Shown here piece after piece: positions 1 through 6,836 of a stretch of DNA of 14,566 nt. The stretch covers positions 1 through 14,566 of the forward strand of contig JALUWC010000127.1 of NCBI GenBank assembly GCA_027019885.1. The letters are read 5' to 3'. Origin of the DNA: Geoglobus sp. Its GTDB lineage: Archaea; Halobacteriota; Archaeoglobi; Archaeoglobales; Archaeoglobaceae. The notes beneath the pieces were generated by a model, which worked only from the letters and a program-made list of their open reading frames with translations, did not search any database and was not told the origin of the DNA. How positions within the stretch are numbered: position 1 is the stretch's first letter; each line of letters begins with the position of its first letter. The translations under genes were made by a program, and so were the position numbers.

Positions 1-453
1 TGCCATTCTTCTGTCATGTTCTTCATAAGGCAGGTAAGACAGAATTGCTCCAGCCTTTCTGAGTTCATCAAGAATTCTCTCTGCTTCCTCTCTTTCAGAT
101 TGAGACACCACGATTATGTTTGAAAGCCCTATCTCGCTCCCCGGCCCGAACATTGGATGGATGCTGAGATAATCAAAACCGTATTTCTCAAGGTGAGGTA
201 CTGAGGTGGATTTTATCGTTGAAATGTCAACAATCAAAGCCTGCCTGTTCAGTCTCGCTATTCTATCAAGGGCATTTTCTATGCTCTCCATGGGAACGCA
301 GAGAAAGATGACATCAAAATCCTGAATCTCCTCTTCCTCAATTTCACTCATCTCCTTTCTCAGATCATATCCGCGAACATAATGACCTCTCGTATCAAAG
401 AACTCCCTGAAAATCCTGCCCATCCCTCCCATTCCGTAGATCAGAATTCTCAT
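1..453 (-). CDS. tyrA: Prephenate dehydrogenase (TyrA), N-terminal part; gene runs off the left edge
   Basis: The first 151 residues are visible and the frame is open to base 1. TyrA oxidatively decarboxylates prephenate to 4-hydroxyphenylpyruvate in tyrosine synthesis. The N-terminus carries a Rossmann dinucleotide-binding motif (GMGGMG, residues 7-12). Residues 98-104 read HPMFGPG, a signature of the family around a substrate-site histidine, and EEHDRRMA closes the visible part. The ATG at 453 overlaps the aroD stop by four bases (ATGA), so translation is probably coupled. From memory, the A. fulgidus protein in this position is a TyrA-chorismate mutase-PheA fusion; the downstream part that would show this lies outside the window. 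The family call is firm and the full domain content is unknown. Confidence 0.92.
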   Translation of the reverse strand, partial: MRILIYGMGGMGRIFREFFDTRGHYVRGYDLRKEMSEIEEEEIQDFDVIFLCVPMESIENALDRIARLNRQALIVDISTIKSTSVPHLEKYGFDYLSIHPMFGPGSEIGLSNIIVVSQSEREEAERILDELRKAGAILSYLPYEEHDRRMA

Positions 454-1067
454 ATCACACCCATTGCCTTCAGTATTTTTCTCGCGGTGTACACATCATA
501 CTGCCCTGGAGCGACAGGGGTTGAGACCGTGCAGTATATGAAAGGAGAGCCGAGTATGAAGGAGAGTATCCTCGTGTACGAAAATTTTTTCCCCATCAAA
601 AATGCTATAACCCCCTCATACTCCAGAAGGAGCCTTACAATTTTCAGAACATCCTCTCTTCCATTCCCCATTGTTGCTATCTTTATGTAATCCCCTCTCC
701 TCCCCTCAACAATATCCACAAGAACATCATAGTCGGGGGTTTCTGAAAAATTGTGATAAGATTCTACAATCTTGACTTTCTCAAATTTAAGAAGAGTATC
801 ATCATCGATATCAGTCTCGATATCAACAAAATCAGAATGCCTCGAATACTTTAACAGAAGTTCCAGTCTTTCCTCTTCATCTCCCTCAAATCTACCTCCG
901 TCTTCTTTCCTTCTAATGGTCACTATGGATGGCTTTTCTGTCCTGATTCTGCTGTAGTCTGGGAGGCTGGAAAATAGGTCAAGCCTGAACTCGATTATGT
1001 CTGCAATTCTTACGGCCTGAGATGCCTCAGCAAAACTTCTTACTGATGCAACAAAGCTACCCTTCAA
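450..1067 (-). CDS. aroD: 3-dehydroquinate dehydratase, type I
   Basis: This 205-residue protein has the length usual for archaeal type I dehydroquinase. The enzyme dehydrates 3-dehydroquinate to 3-dehydroshikimate through a Schiff base. Visible signature residues are EFRLD (26-30, substrate-binding Glu and Arg), the catalytic general-base His105 in ESYHNF, the Schiff-base Lys129 in YIKIATMGN, and the C-terminal STPVAPGQY substrate loop. The start is TTG at 1067, supported by a strong ribosome binding site (GGAGGAG, about 1075-1081) inside the end of aroB'. The gene overlaps aroB' by 11 bases and tyrA by 4, so it sits inside a translationally coupled operon. All catalytic residues are present. 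Confidence 0.95.
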   Translation of the reverse strand: MKGSFVASVRSFAEASQAVRIADIIEFRLDLFSSLPDYSRIRTEKPSIVTIRRKEDGGRFEGDEEERLELLLKYSRHSDFVDIETDIDDDTLLKFEKVKIVESYHNFSETPDYDVLVDIVEGRRGDYIKIATMGNGREDVLKIVRLLLEYEGVIAFLMGKKFSYTRILSFILGSPFIYCTVSTPVAPGQYDVYTARKILKAMGVI

Positions 1068-2034
1068 TTATGCTCTCCTCCACAGCAATTCCAAAATGCC
1101 TTGCCCTCTCGCCGATATACACCAGAACTTCATCTCCCTTTTTAAGCTCAGAAACACTCACATGCCTGCCAGCTGGATTTACAAGCTTTATTGTTTCTGC
1201 ATTCTGAAGAATGACGGTTCCTTCCTGTCCATCTGCTCTCGCCCTTATCAGAACCATAGGTCTTTTCTCGATCTTCACTCTTCCAACAAAGCTTTTCCGT
1301 GTTCTGCCATCAAATCTGACAATCTCGACCTCCTCCCCTGACTTTAGCTCGGAGAGATATTTTGTCCTGCCCCCAGCTTTAATGTAGGCATTCACACTTC
1401 CAGCGTTAACCCTGAATGGTCTTGATGAAACATACTCGCTCTCTTCACTCTCACTCCCTATCAGGAACATGAACTCAGCCTTATTTCCAACAAGCATACC
1501 CTCTCCAACTTCCATCAGCGTTATTGTGTCAATGCACACCCTATCACCCATACCAAGCTTCCTGATCTCAACAATTTTGGCTGCTAAAAGCTCAACATTT
1601 TTCCTGCCCTCAATGACTCCTGAAAACTCCATCATCTCCTCCCTTTCCATTGGAAAAATGGCAATCCCATCTGCTCCAGCCTCAAGAGTTGTGAGGACTG
1701 TCTCAGCTTCATCAGCATCTCTCACGATGGCGATTATTTTTCCATCTCCTTTCATGGCAATTATGTTCTCAAGTGGGATTACCTTCCAGTCCTCAAAGTC
1801 GAGAAATATCCTTTCACCACTTTTTGACATCTCAGCAACTCTCTCCTGATCCTCAGCAGACTTTATCTTGGTGATTTCTGCCACTTCAACCTCTATGTTG
1901 CCGAGCTTTTTTGCCCTATCAACAAACTCCCCCCTGACAGCCACCCCTGTAAAGCCAAGCTCTATCGCATTTATGATGTTCTCCTTTACAGCATCCCATA
2001 TTCTGCCATCATCTATTAACCACAGTTCTTTCAT
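1057..2034 (-). CDS. aroB': 3-dehydroquinate synthase II (archaeal, AroB')
   Basis: The product is about 325 residues. It is the archaeal NAD-dependent enzyme that oxidatively deaminates and cyclises 2-amino-3,7-dideoxy-D-threo-hept-6-ulosonate to 3-dehydroquinate, replacing classical AroB. Family blocks in the C-terminal half are [41 protein letters not shown] and [16 protein letters not shown]. The N-terminal half begins [11 protein letters not shown] and includes [15 protein letters not shown] three codons upstream (2043) is also in frame. I prefer the ATG at 2034 because a GGTG element sits six bases before it and the protein then begins as relatives do. The gene overlaps the end of aroA' by 26 bases and acts on that enzyme's product. 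Confidence 0.94.
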   Translation of the reverse strand: MKELWLIDDGRIWDAVKENIINAIELGFTGVAVRGEFVDRAKKLGNIEVEVAEITKIKSAEDQERVAEMSKSGERIFLDFEDWKVIPLENIIAMKGDGKIIAIVRDADEAETVLTTLEAGADGIAIFPMEREEMMEFSGVIEGRKNVELLAAKIVEIRKLGMGDRVCIDTITLMEVGEGMLVGNKAEFMFLIGSESEESEYVSSRPFRVNAGSVNAYIKAGGRTKYLSELKSGEEVEIVRFDGRTRKSFVGRVKIEKRPMVLIRARADGQEGTVILQNAETIKLVNPAGRHVSVSELKKGDEVLVYIGERARHFGIAVEESIIEG

Positions 2035-2776
2035 AAACAACACCGTGAACGATTCTGCTCACCCTCAATGCGAACTCTCTTGGGTCTTCAGCCTGAAAAA
2101 CATTTCTTCCCATAGCAACTCCACTTGCCCCAGCAATCATTGCCTCCTCAACCATGTCTATTATCTCCGCATCGCTCCTCTTCCCACCACCAGCAATGAG
2201 AACAGGAGCCTTTGAGAATTCAACCACTTCTCTGAATGTTTCAACACTTCCGGTGTAATTTGTTTTCACAATGTCAGCGCCTATTTCATTTGCAGTCCTG
2301 ACTGCAAGCTTCACCTCCTCGAGACCGTACTCATTTATGCCACTTCCCCTCGGATAGCTCATCACAAGCAAAGGTATGCCGTAATCAATGCATCTTTCTG
2401 CAACAATTGATGCCTCCCTTATCTGCTCGCCCTCAGTACTGCTGCCAACATTTATGTGAACGCTAACCCCATCAGCACCAAGCTGTATTGCCTTTTCCAC
2501 AGATGTGATCACCTTCTTTGCAAGCGGGTCAGGGCTTAAATTTGTTGATGCGGAAAGGTGAATGATGAGGGCTGACTCCATGTCCCCAACAAGATCAGAA
2601 TGCATTACCATCCCCTTGTGCAATATAAAGGCGTCAGCAACTCCATCGAGCATCTCTATGACTCTGTCAATATCCTCTATGCCAGCAACCGGTTTTGTGA
2701 TACCATGATCCATCGGGACTATCAGAGCTTTTCCATTTTTCATTATTCTCCTGAGTCTCCTCTGCTTCCCCAACAA
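2009..2776 (-). CDS. aroA': 2-amino-3,7-dideoxy-D-threo-hept-6-ulosonate synthase (class I aldolase family, AroA')
   Basis: This is a 255-residue class I aldolase of the archaeal FBA/DhnA family. Its position directly before 3-dehydroquinate synthase II identifies it as the ADH synthase of the archaeal shikimate route, which condenses aspartate semialdehyde with a 6-deoxy-5-ketofructose-1-phosphate-derived donor. Visible residues are Asp23-His24 in PMDHG, Tyr141 in SYPRG, the Schiff-base Lys171 in DIVKTNYTG, and the phosphate-binding glycine blocks IAGGGKRSD and GVAMGRNVFQ. The start is TTG at 2776 with a good ribosome binding site (GAGGTGA, 2783-2789). It is the first recognised enzyme of the operon and lies 15 bases after the end of a candidate small gene. 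An ordinary fructose-bisphosphate aldolase is the alternative, which the context disfavours. Confidence 0.93.
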   Translation of the reverse strand: MLGKQRRLRRIMKNGKALIVPMDHGITKPVAGIEDIDRVIEMLDGVADAFILHKGMVMHSDLVGDMESALIIHLSASTNLSPDPLAKKVITSVEKAIQLGADGVSVHINVGSSTEGEQIREASIVAERCIDYGIPLLVMSYPRGSGINEYGLEEVKLAVRTANEIGADIVKTNYTGSVETFREVVEFSKAPVLIAGGGKRSDAEIIDMVEEAMIAGASGVAMGRNVFQAEDPREFALRVSRIVHGVVYERTVVNR

Positions 2777-2782
2777 TTTTAT

Positions 2783-2789
2783 TCACCTC
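2783..2789 (-). promoter_or_regulatory. Ribosome binding site of aroA'
   Basis: GAGGTGA lies six bases before the TTG at 2776. It decides this rare start codon and separates aroA' from the small frame ending at 2792. Confidence 0.75.
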
Positions 2790-2791
2790 TT

Positions 2792-2899
2792 TTATTTAAA
2801 GATTTTATACATAGTGCCACCAGAGACCTCGAACACAACACCACCAAGAACACCTCCAGCATCAATAGCCAAAGCTATACCAGAAACCAAAAAATCCAA
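2792..2899 (-). CDS. Candidate 35-residue small protein at the head of the aromatic operon
   Basis: On the minus strand a frame from TTG 2899 to TAA 2792 encodes a small, glycine-rich, hydrophobic protein (MDFLVSGIALAIDAGG, then VLGGVVFEVSGG, ending YKIFK). The composition looks like a real protein rather than random translation: one apolar segment and a short basic C-terminus. A GGTGG element sits four bases before the TTG, and TTG starts are used by aroA' and aroD in the same operon. A TATA-like box at 2954-2962 would place transcription about 30 bases upstream, and the aroA' ribosome binding site begins three bases after the stop. Nothing resembles an aromatic-rich attenuator peptide. The family is unrecognised. 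A spurious frame in a leader remains possible. Confidence 0.45.
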   Translation of the reverse strand: MDFLVSGIALAIDAGGVLGGVVFEVSGGTMYKIFK

Positions 2900-2913
2900 A
2901 GCGCCACCAGTGT

Positions 2914-3000
2914 GTCAAGCTGTGTACCATTCACTGCATCATGAAGCTTTGGATTATTTAAAGGTTTTCATTCAAACTGGGTTTGAGCAGACAGCTTGAC
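2914..3000. repeat. Separated 10-bp inverted repeat flanking the operon promoter
   Basis: GTCAAGCTGT at 2914-2923 recurs as its exact reverse complement ACAGCTTGAC at 2991-3000, with 67 bases between. The TATA-like box at 2954-2962 lies in the interval, so one arm would sit upstream of the promoter and the other just after the predicted start. This could be a pair of operator half-sites. Ten bases is short, and chance is not excluded. Confidence 0.3.
2954..2962 (-). promoter_or_regulatory. TATA-like box for the aromatic operon
   Basis: Minus-strand TTTAAATAA, preceded by an A-rich stretch (GAAAACC), is the best archaeal promoter candidate between the tRNA and aroA'. A start about 25 bases downstream (near 2933) would give a leader of some 30 bases before the candidate small gene. 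A second A/T stretch (2793-2809) is too close to the aroA' ribosome binding site to serve that gene well. Confidence 0.45.
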
Positions 3001-3023
3001 GAACGGTAGATCATCAATCTTGA

Positions 3024-3041
3024 GAAAACAATTAAGAAAAG
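3024..3041 (-). terminator. Possible T-rich terminator after tRNA-Ser
   Basis: Directly after the tRNA 3' end the minus strand reads CTTTTCTTAATTGTTTT. Archaeal transcription commonly stops at T-rich runs without a hairpin. The run is interrupted, so confidence is moderate. Confidence 0.35.
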
Positions 3042-3042
3042 A

Positions 3043-3124
3043 CGCCGGGGCTGGGACTTGAACCCAGGTGCCCTTGCGGGCAGTGGATCTCGAGTCCACC
3101 GCAGTGCCTCTCTGCAACCCCGGC
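3043..3124 (-). tRNA. tRNA-Ser (anticodon CGA)
   Basis: The minus strand folds as a class II tRNA. The acceptor stem GCCGGGG pairs with CCCCGGC and is followed by discriminator G. The D stem is GCAG/CTGC with GG in the loop. The anticodon stem GTGGA/TCCAC encloses CTCGAGA, giving anticodon CGA, which reads UCG. A long variable arm (TGCCC-GCAA-GGGCA) is typical of serine tRNA. The T stem CTGGG/CCCAG encloses TTCAAGT. CCA is not encoded, no intron is present, and all stems pair perfectly. The tRNA lies between the malate dehydrogenase gene and the aromatic operon on the same strand, with its own promoter. Confidence 0.96.
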
Positions 3125-3149
3125 ACTTCAGCCAATGAATGGCAGGCTG

Positions 3150-3158
3150 AATATTTAG
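3150..3158 (-). promoter_or_regulatory. TATA-like box of tRNA-Ser
   Basis: Minus-strand CTAAATATT preceded by CGAAAT (a BRE-like purine run) lies 26-34 bases upstream of the mature tRNA 5' end. This is the correct spacing for an archaeal tRNA promoter. Confidence 0.6.
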
Positions 3159-3166
3159 ATTTCGAT

Positions 3167-3174
3167 AAAAAAAA
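3167..3174 (-). terminator. Oligo-T terminator after malate dehydrogenase
   Basis: Eight consecutive T on the minus strand begin one base after the mdh TAG stop (3176-3178). This fits an archaeal oligo-T terminator that separates mdh from the tRNA promoter just downstream. Confidence 0.6.
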
Positions 3175-3175
3175 G

Positions 3176-4063
3176 CTAAAGATTGAGTTCCCTGAACCTC
3201 TCCTTCAGAATGCTTGCAGATTTTCTCAGCGATTCAGCCTCATCATGGCTCAGCTCGTACTCAATCACTCTCTCAATCCCATCCTTACCAATGATTGCTG
3301 GCACTCCAACCGCAACATCCTCTATGCCATACTCTCCCTGCAGAACCACGCTTGTAGGAATCTCCTCTTTCGTGTCTTTGATGACAGCATTGACCATTCT
3401 GTAGATGGCAACAGCCGGACCAAAAATTGTTGCACCTTTCCTCTTTATCACCTCTGCGGCAACAAATCTGACCTCCTCAAGGGTTTTGCCCCTATCAACA
3501 TCCCCATCAAAGTCTGCCTGACTCCACAGAATGAACATGCTGTCACCATGCTCCCCGATTATCCAGGCCTTCCTTATGTTCCTCGCTCCCTGAGCATAAA
3601 GTGTGGCCTTCAACCTCGATGAGTCAAGCATGTTTCCCATGCCAAATACCTCATTTCTCGGCTTTCCTGTTTCCCTCCACATGATGTATGTCATGATGTC
3701 CATCGGGTTTGTGACAACGAGTATCTTGCTCTCAGGGCTGTGCTCCATTATTTTTCTCGCTATATCCCTGATTATTCCTGCATTCTTCGTTGCGAGGTCA
3801 AGCCTTGTCATGCCCGGCTTTCTGGCAAGACCTGCCGTCACAACAATGACATCGCTCCCATTCAGCAGTGAATAATCGCTCCCACCGACAATCTTCGGAT
3901 ATTTATTTAGTCCCGCACATGCATGTGTCAGATCCATTGCCTCTCCAACTGCAAGATCTTCAGCTATGTCAACCAATGCCACCTCATCAACATCCATGTT
4001 GAGGAGGCATGTGAACGCTGATGTCGCTCCCACTCTTCCCGCACCAACAAAACCGAGCTTCAT
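3176..4063 (-). CDS. mdh: Malate dehydrogenase, LDH-like NAD-dependent type
   Basis: The 295-residue protein interconverts malate and oxaloacetate in the cytoplasm. It has the Rossmann motif GAGRVG (7-12), an acidic residue at the end of beta 2 (Asp32, favouring NAD), the substrate arginines Arg81 and Arg87 in LARKPGMTRLD, Asn119 in VVTNPMD, Asp147 and Arg150 in MLDSSR, and the catalytic His172 in GEHGDS. Arg81 indicates malate rather than lactate specificity. The length matches the compact Archaeoglobus enzyme. A strong ribosome binding site (GAGGTGG, 4069-4075) precedes the ATG at 4063. The gap to the upstream LUD gene is only 35 bases with no clear promoter, so the two are probably cotranscribed. 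Confidence 0.94.
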   Translation of the reverse strand: MKLGFVGAGRVGATSAFTCLLNMDVDEVALVDIAEDLAVGEAMDLTHACAGLNKYPKIVGGSDYSLLNGSDVIVVTAGLARKPGMTRLDLATKNAGIIRDIARKIMEHSPESKILVVTNPMDIMTYIMWRETGKPRNEVFGMGNMLDSSRLKATLYAQGARNIRKAWIIGEHGDSMFILWSQADFDGDVDRGKTLEEVRFVAAEVIKRKGATIFGPAVAIYRMVNAVIKDTKEEIPTSVVLQGEYGIEDVAVGVPAIIGKDGIERVIEYELSHDEAESLRKSASILKERFRELNL

Positions 4064-4098
4064 TCAATCCACCTCTCGAAATTTACCGTGAAGGTTAA

Positions 4099-5187
4099 TT
4101 AAAATTTCTGGATTTTTCTCAGTGTTGTCTCTTTGAGCTCCCGTATCATCTCCGGAGTGTTTATGCTTAGTGGACATACCTCTTCACAGACTCCACAGTT
4201 GAGGCAGTAGAATGGATTTGTCTCATGCTTGGCAATGTAATTCCATACCTGCCCGATTCCACCCGGATAAACACTGCCCCACTCCGCATCAAGTGCAATG
4301 TATGCTGGACACGAGAAAAGGCATGCACCGCATCTGAGACAGTAAAGGGCTTCTTTCAGACCTGTTTTTGAGGCTTCAGTTCTACCATTGTCCACCACTA
4401 CAATTCCAGCTTTTTCAGGCCCGTGAAGCCCGGTTATGATTCTTTTTTCAACGTCTCCGCTTTTGCTCAGCCCGCCAATCACATTCAGGTAGGATGGCAT
4501 GCTGTATCCGGCGCTTCTCCATGTTAGCTCGGCAACCTTAATGGCATCACTGAAAGTCTCAACAACCTTTTCAGCTCCCGTGACAATGAGATGTCTTTCA
4601 GGAATTGAGCTTACAAGCCTTACATTGCCCTCATTCTCGATTATAATTGCACATCCATCTGCAGATACTGCATTTGCTCCAGTAATCCCCCCATCTGCGG
4701 CAAAAATTCTCTCCCTGATGATCTCCTTCACCCTCTGTTTCAGACCGTTCTCATCCTTTACATCAAACAGCCTGAACACTCTTTCAGCAGAGATGTGGAT
4801 GGCCGGCATTGTGAAGTGCCTCGCCTTTTCATCCAGCATGCTGACAATCAGATCTCCGAGATCCGTCTCGAAAATTTCAATCCCATGTTTTTCAAGCTCC
4901 TCAACAAGACCTATCTCATGTGCAACAAGTGACTTCGACTTAACCACAGTTTTGGCTCCATCAAAGAATTCCAGAGCAACCTCAATTGCTTCCTTCGAGC
5001 TTCTGGTAAAATAAAACTCAATTCCACTTCTCTCGAAATTTCTCTCAGCAGCCTCAATCAGCTCCTCAATCCTGTCAATCGAATTCTCCTTTATCTTTCT
5101 TACCTCTTCAGCGAGCGGTGAAAAGGTATCGTCGATTAGTTTTTCCCTCCTTTCGACAAAATTTTTCTTTGCCTCCTTCACACCCAC
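4099..5187 (-). CDS. LutB-like LUD-domain iron-sulfur protein with two [4Fe-4S] motifs
   Basis: About 362 residues. An LUD domain (approximately 50-240; [24 protein letters not shown] and [13 protein letters not shown] match LutB) is followed by a dicluster ferredoxin domain with Cys283, 286, 289 and 293, then Cys328, 331, 334 and 338. LutB acts with LutA and LutC in L-lactate oxidation, passing electrons through iron-sulfur clusters. No LutA or LutC partner is visible here; the cotranscribed neighbour is malate dehydrogenase. The frame stays open upstream, but that part is antisense to pdxS. I place the start at GTG 5187, which gives a LutB-like N-terminus; GTG 5181 is equally possible. LutB's long C-terminal extension after the clusters is absent. 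The substrate is unknown. Confidence 0.82.
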   Translation of the reverse strand: MGVKEAKKNFVERREKLIDDTFSPLAEEVRKIKENSIDRIEELIEAAERNFERSGIEFYFTRSSKEAIEVALEFFDGAKTVVKSKSLVAHEIGLVEELEKHGIEIFETDLGDLIVSMLDEKARHFTMPAIHISAERVFRLFDVKDENGLKQRVKEIIRERIFAADGGITGANAVSADGCAIIIENEGNVRLVSSIPERHLIVTGAEKVVETFSDAIKVAELTWRSAGYSMPSYLNVIGGLSKSGDVEKRIITGLHGPEKAGIVVVDNGRTEASKTGLKEALYCLRCGACLFSCPAYIALDAEWGSVYPGGIGQVWNYIAKHETNPFYCLNCGVCEEVCPLSINTPEMIRELKETTLRKIQKF

Positions 5188-5202
5188 GTGAAGCCTATGC
5201 GT

Positions 5203-5214
5203 AAGATAAAAAAA
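5203..5214. promoter_or_regulatory. Shared A/T tract between the LUD gene and pdxS
   Basis: The 63 bases between the divergent starts contain a single A/T block (AAGATAAAAAAA on plus, TTTTTTTATCTT on minus). It lies about 40 bases before the pdxS ATG and about 22 before the LUD GTG, so it could act as the TATA element in both directions. The LUD transcript would then be nearly leaderless. Confidence 0.4.
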
Positions 5215-5250
5215 CACTTCGCATTTACTGGCTATGAACAGGTGATGGAT

Positions 5251-6252
5251 ATGGATATCGAGAAACTCAGATTCGGGACAGAGCTCGTCAAGAGAGGTTT
5301 TGCAAAGATGCAGAAAGGCGGGGTTATCATGGATGTCACAACAGCTGAGCAGGCAGCGGTTGCTGAGGAGGCTGGAGCTGTAGCAGTTATGGCTCTGCAT
5401 AAAGTCCCGGCTGACATAAGGGCAAGCGGTGGAGTTGCGAGGATGGCTGATCCAAAGAAAATTCAGGAGATAATGGATGCCGTGACAATTCCCGTGATGG
5501 CCAAGGTGAGAATAGGACATTACGGAGAGGCGAGAGCTCTTGAGGCAATTGGAGTTGACATGATAGATGAGAGTGAGGTATTAACACCAGCAGATCCGTT
5601 CTATCACATTGACAAGAACAAGTTCACCGTCCCGTTTGTTTGCGGAGCGAGAAGTCTTGGAGAGGCTGCAAGAAGGATATGGGAAGGGGCAGCGATGATA
5701 AGAACAAAGGGGGAGGCTGGAACAGGCAATGTTGTTGAAGCTGTGAAGCACATGAGAATAATAAACCACGCAATCTCTCTGGTTGAAAAAATGGATGGGG
5801 ACTCTCTATTCAGACTTGCTGAAACCTACAGCAAAGCCTACCTCAGGCTGCCGTCAGGAATAAATGAGGAGTTTGAGCTCAAATCCGATTTCAGCGGTGA
5901 TGAGATTGTTTATGAGGAATACACTTTAAACACCATAATTGATGGGCTTTTTGAGGTTCTGAAGGAGATAAAGCAACTTGGAAGGCTTCCCGTGGTCAAC
6001 TTTGCCGCTGGTGGTATCGCAACTCCAGCAGATGCGGCATTCATGATGCAGCTTGGTGCTGATGGTGTGTTTGTTGGATCAGGAATATTCAAGTCATCCA
6101 ATCCAGAGATGTATGCAAGAGCGATAGTTGAGGCTGTTGAGCACTATGATAAGCCTGAAATTGTGGCAGAGGTGAGTAAAGGTCTTGGGGAGCCGATGAA
6201 AGGTCTTGATGTATCTGATCTTGAGATCCAGCTTCAAGAAAGAGGTATATGA
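5251..6252 (+). CDS. pdxS: Pyridoxal 5'-phosphate synthase, lyase subunit PdxS
   Basis: The 333-residue TIM-barrel synthase builds PLP from ribose 5-phosphate, glyceraldehyde 3-phosphate and ammonia supplied by PdxT. Visible residues are Asp28 (IMDVT), the first Schiff-base Lys85 in [10 protein letters not shown], the second active-site Lys153 in [10 protein letters not shown], and phosphate loops in [13 protein letters not shown] and [11 protein letters not shown] stretch around 175-245 is longer than in bacterial PdxS, as in other archaeal enzymes. The start at ATG 5251 is chosen because GGTGAT (5241-5246) lies four bases upstream and the protein then begins MDIEKLRFG as relatives do. ATG 5245 and the longer frame from 5188 are less likely. 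The stop overlaps pdxT by four bases. Confidence 0.95.
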   Translation: MDIEKLRFGTELVKRGFAKMQKGGVIMDVTTAEQAAVAEEAGAVAVMALHKVPADIRASGGVARMADPKKIQEIMDAVTIPVMAKVRIGHYGEARALEAIGVDMIDESEVLTPADPFYHIDKNKFTVPFVCGARSLGEAARRIWEGAAMIRTKGEAGTGNVVEAVKHMRIINHAISLVEKMDGDSLFRLAETYSKAYLRLPSGINEEFELKSDFSGDEIVYEEYTLNTIIDGLFEVLKEIKQLGRLPVVNFAAGGIATPADAAFMMQLGADGVFVGSGIFKSSNPEMYARAIVEAVEHYDKPEIVAEVSKGLGEPMKGLDVSDLEIQLQERGI

Positions 6253-6836
6253 GGGTTGCCGTTGTTGGAGTTCAGGGTGATGTTGAGGAGCATTTAGCGA
6301 TCACAAAAAAGGCTCTTGACGATCTCGGAATTGATGGAAAGGTTGTTGCAGTCAGAAAACCCGGATTGGTTTCCGGGTGTGACGCTGTCATAATTCCCGG
6401 TGGAGAGAGCACAACAATATCCAAGCTGATATGGAAGGACAGCATAGCCAGCGAGATCATCGAGCTTGCAGATTCAGGACATCCCATAATGGGGACATGT
6501 GCCGGACTGATAATCATCTCGAAGCATGGAGATGAGCAGGTGAGAAAAACGGAAACAAAGCTTTTAGGGCTTCTCGATGTTAGAGTTAGAAGAAATGCTT
6601 TTGGAAGGCAGAGAGAGAGCTTCGAAGCTCCTCTGAAGTTTGATGAAGTTGGAGAGTACAATGCCGTCTTCATAAGGGCTCCGGTTATTGATGAAGTGGG
6701 AAGTAACGTCAGGGTTCTTGCCAGATTTGAGGACAAAGTAGTTGCAGCGAGAGAAAAAAATATTCTTGGTCTGTCCTTTCATCCTGAGCTGACAAATGAC
6801 ACAAGAATTCACAGATATTTTTTAACCATGGTCTGA
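6249..6836 (+). CDS. pdxT: Pyridoxal 5'-phosphate synthase, glutaminase subunit PdxT
   Basis: The 195-residue class I glutamine amidotransferase hydrolyses glutamine and channels ammonia to PdxS. The triad is visible: nucleophile Cys84 in GTCAGL, His178 and Glu180 in SFHPEL. The PdxT signature GVQGDVEEH is at 7-15, the oxyanion block PGGEST at 50-55, and RNAFGRQ at 115-121. The length is normal. The ATG overlaps the pdxS TGA (ATGA), so the two subunits are probably made in coupled fashion. The 3' end overlaps the end of the convergent DUF169 gene by 15 bases. Confidence 0.95.
   Translation: MRVAVVGVQGDVEEHLAITKKALDDLGIDGKVVAVRKPGLVSGCDAVIIPGGESTTISKLIWKDSIASEIIELADSGHPIMGTCAGLIIISKHGDEQVRKTETKLLGLLDVRVRRNAFGRQRESFEAPLKFDEVGEYNAVFIRAPVIDEVGSNVRVLARFEDKVVAAREKNILGLSFHPELTNDTRIHRYFLTMV

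Noticed and set aside
2881..2938. Other short frames in the aromatic operon leader (a GTG-started 19-residue and an ATG-started 22-residue peptide)
   Set aside because: They use different frames, have unlikely composition and no convincing ribosome binding site. The 2792-2899 frame is better supported.
3043..3124. tRNA-Ser as an integration site
   Set aside because: No repeated tRNA 3' fragment and no intact integrase is seen in the window. The recombinase-like protein at 10055 lacks catalytic residues.
3068..3622. 184-residue plus-strand frame
   Set aside because: It runs through the tRNA-Ser gene and antisense to mdh, so it is not a plausible gene.
5188..5520. Upstream extension of the LUD protein frame to 473 residues
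   Set aside because: The extra 111 residues are antisense to the well-supported pdxS gene, are cysteine/serine/histidine-rich, and have no counterpart in LutB.
6272..6736. 154-residue minus-strand frame
   Set aside because: It lies wholly opposite pdxT, whose catalytic residues and length are intact. The composition is typical of an antisense shadow.
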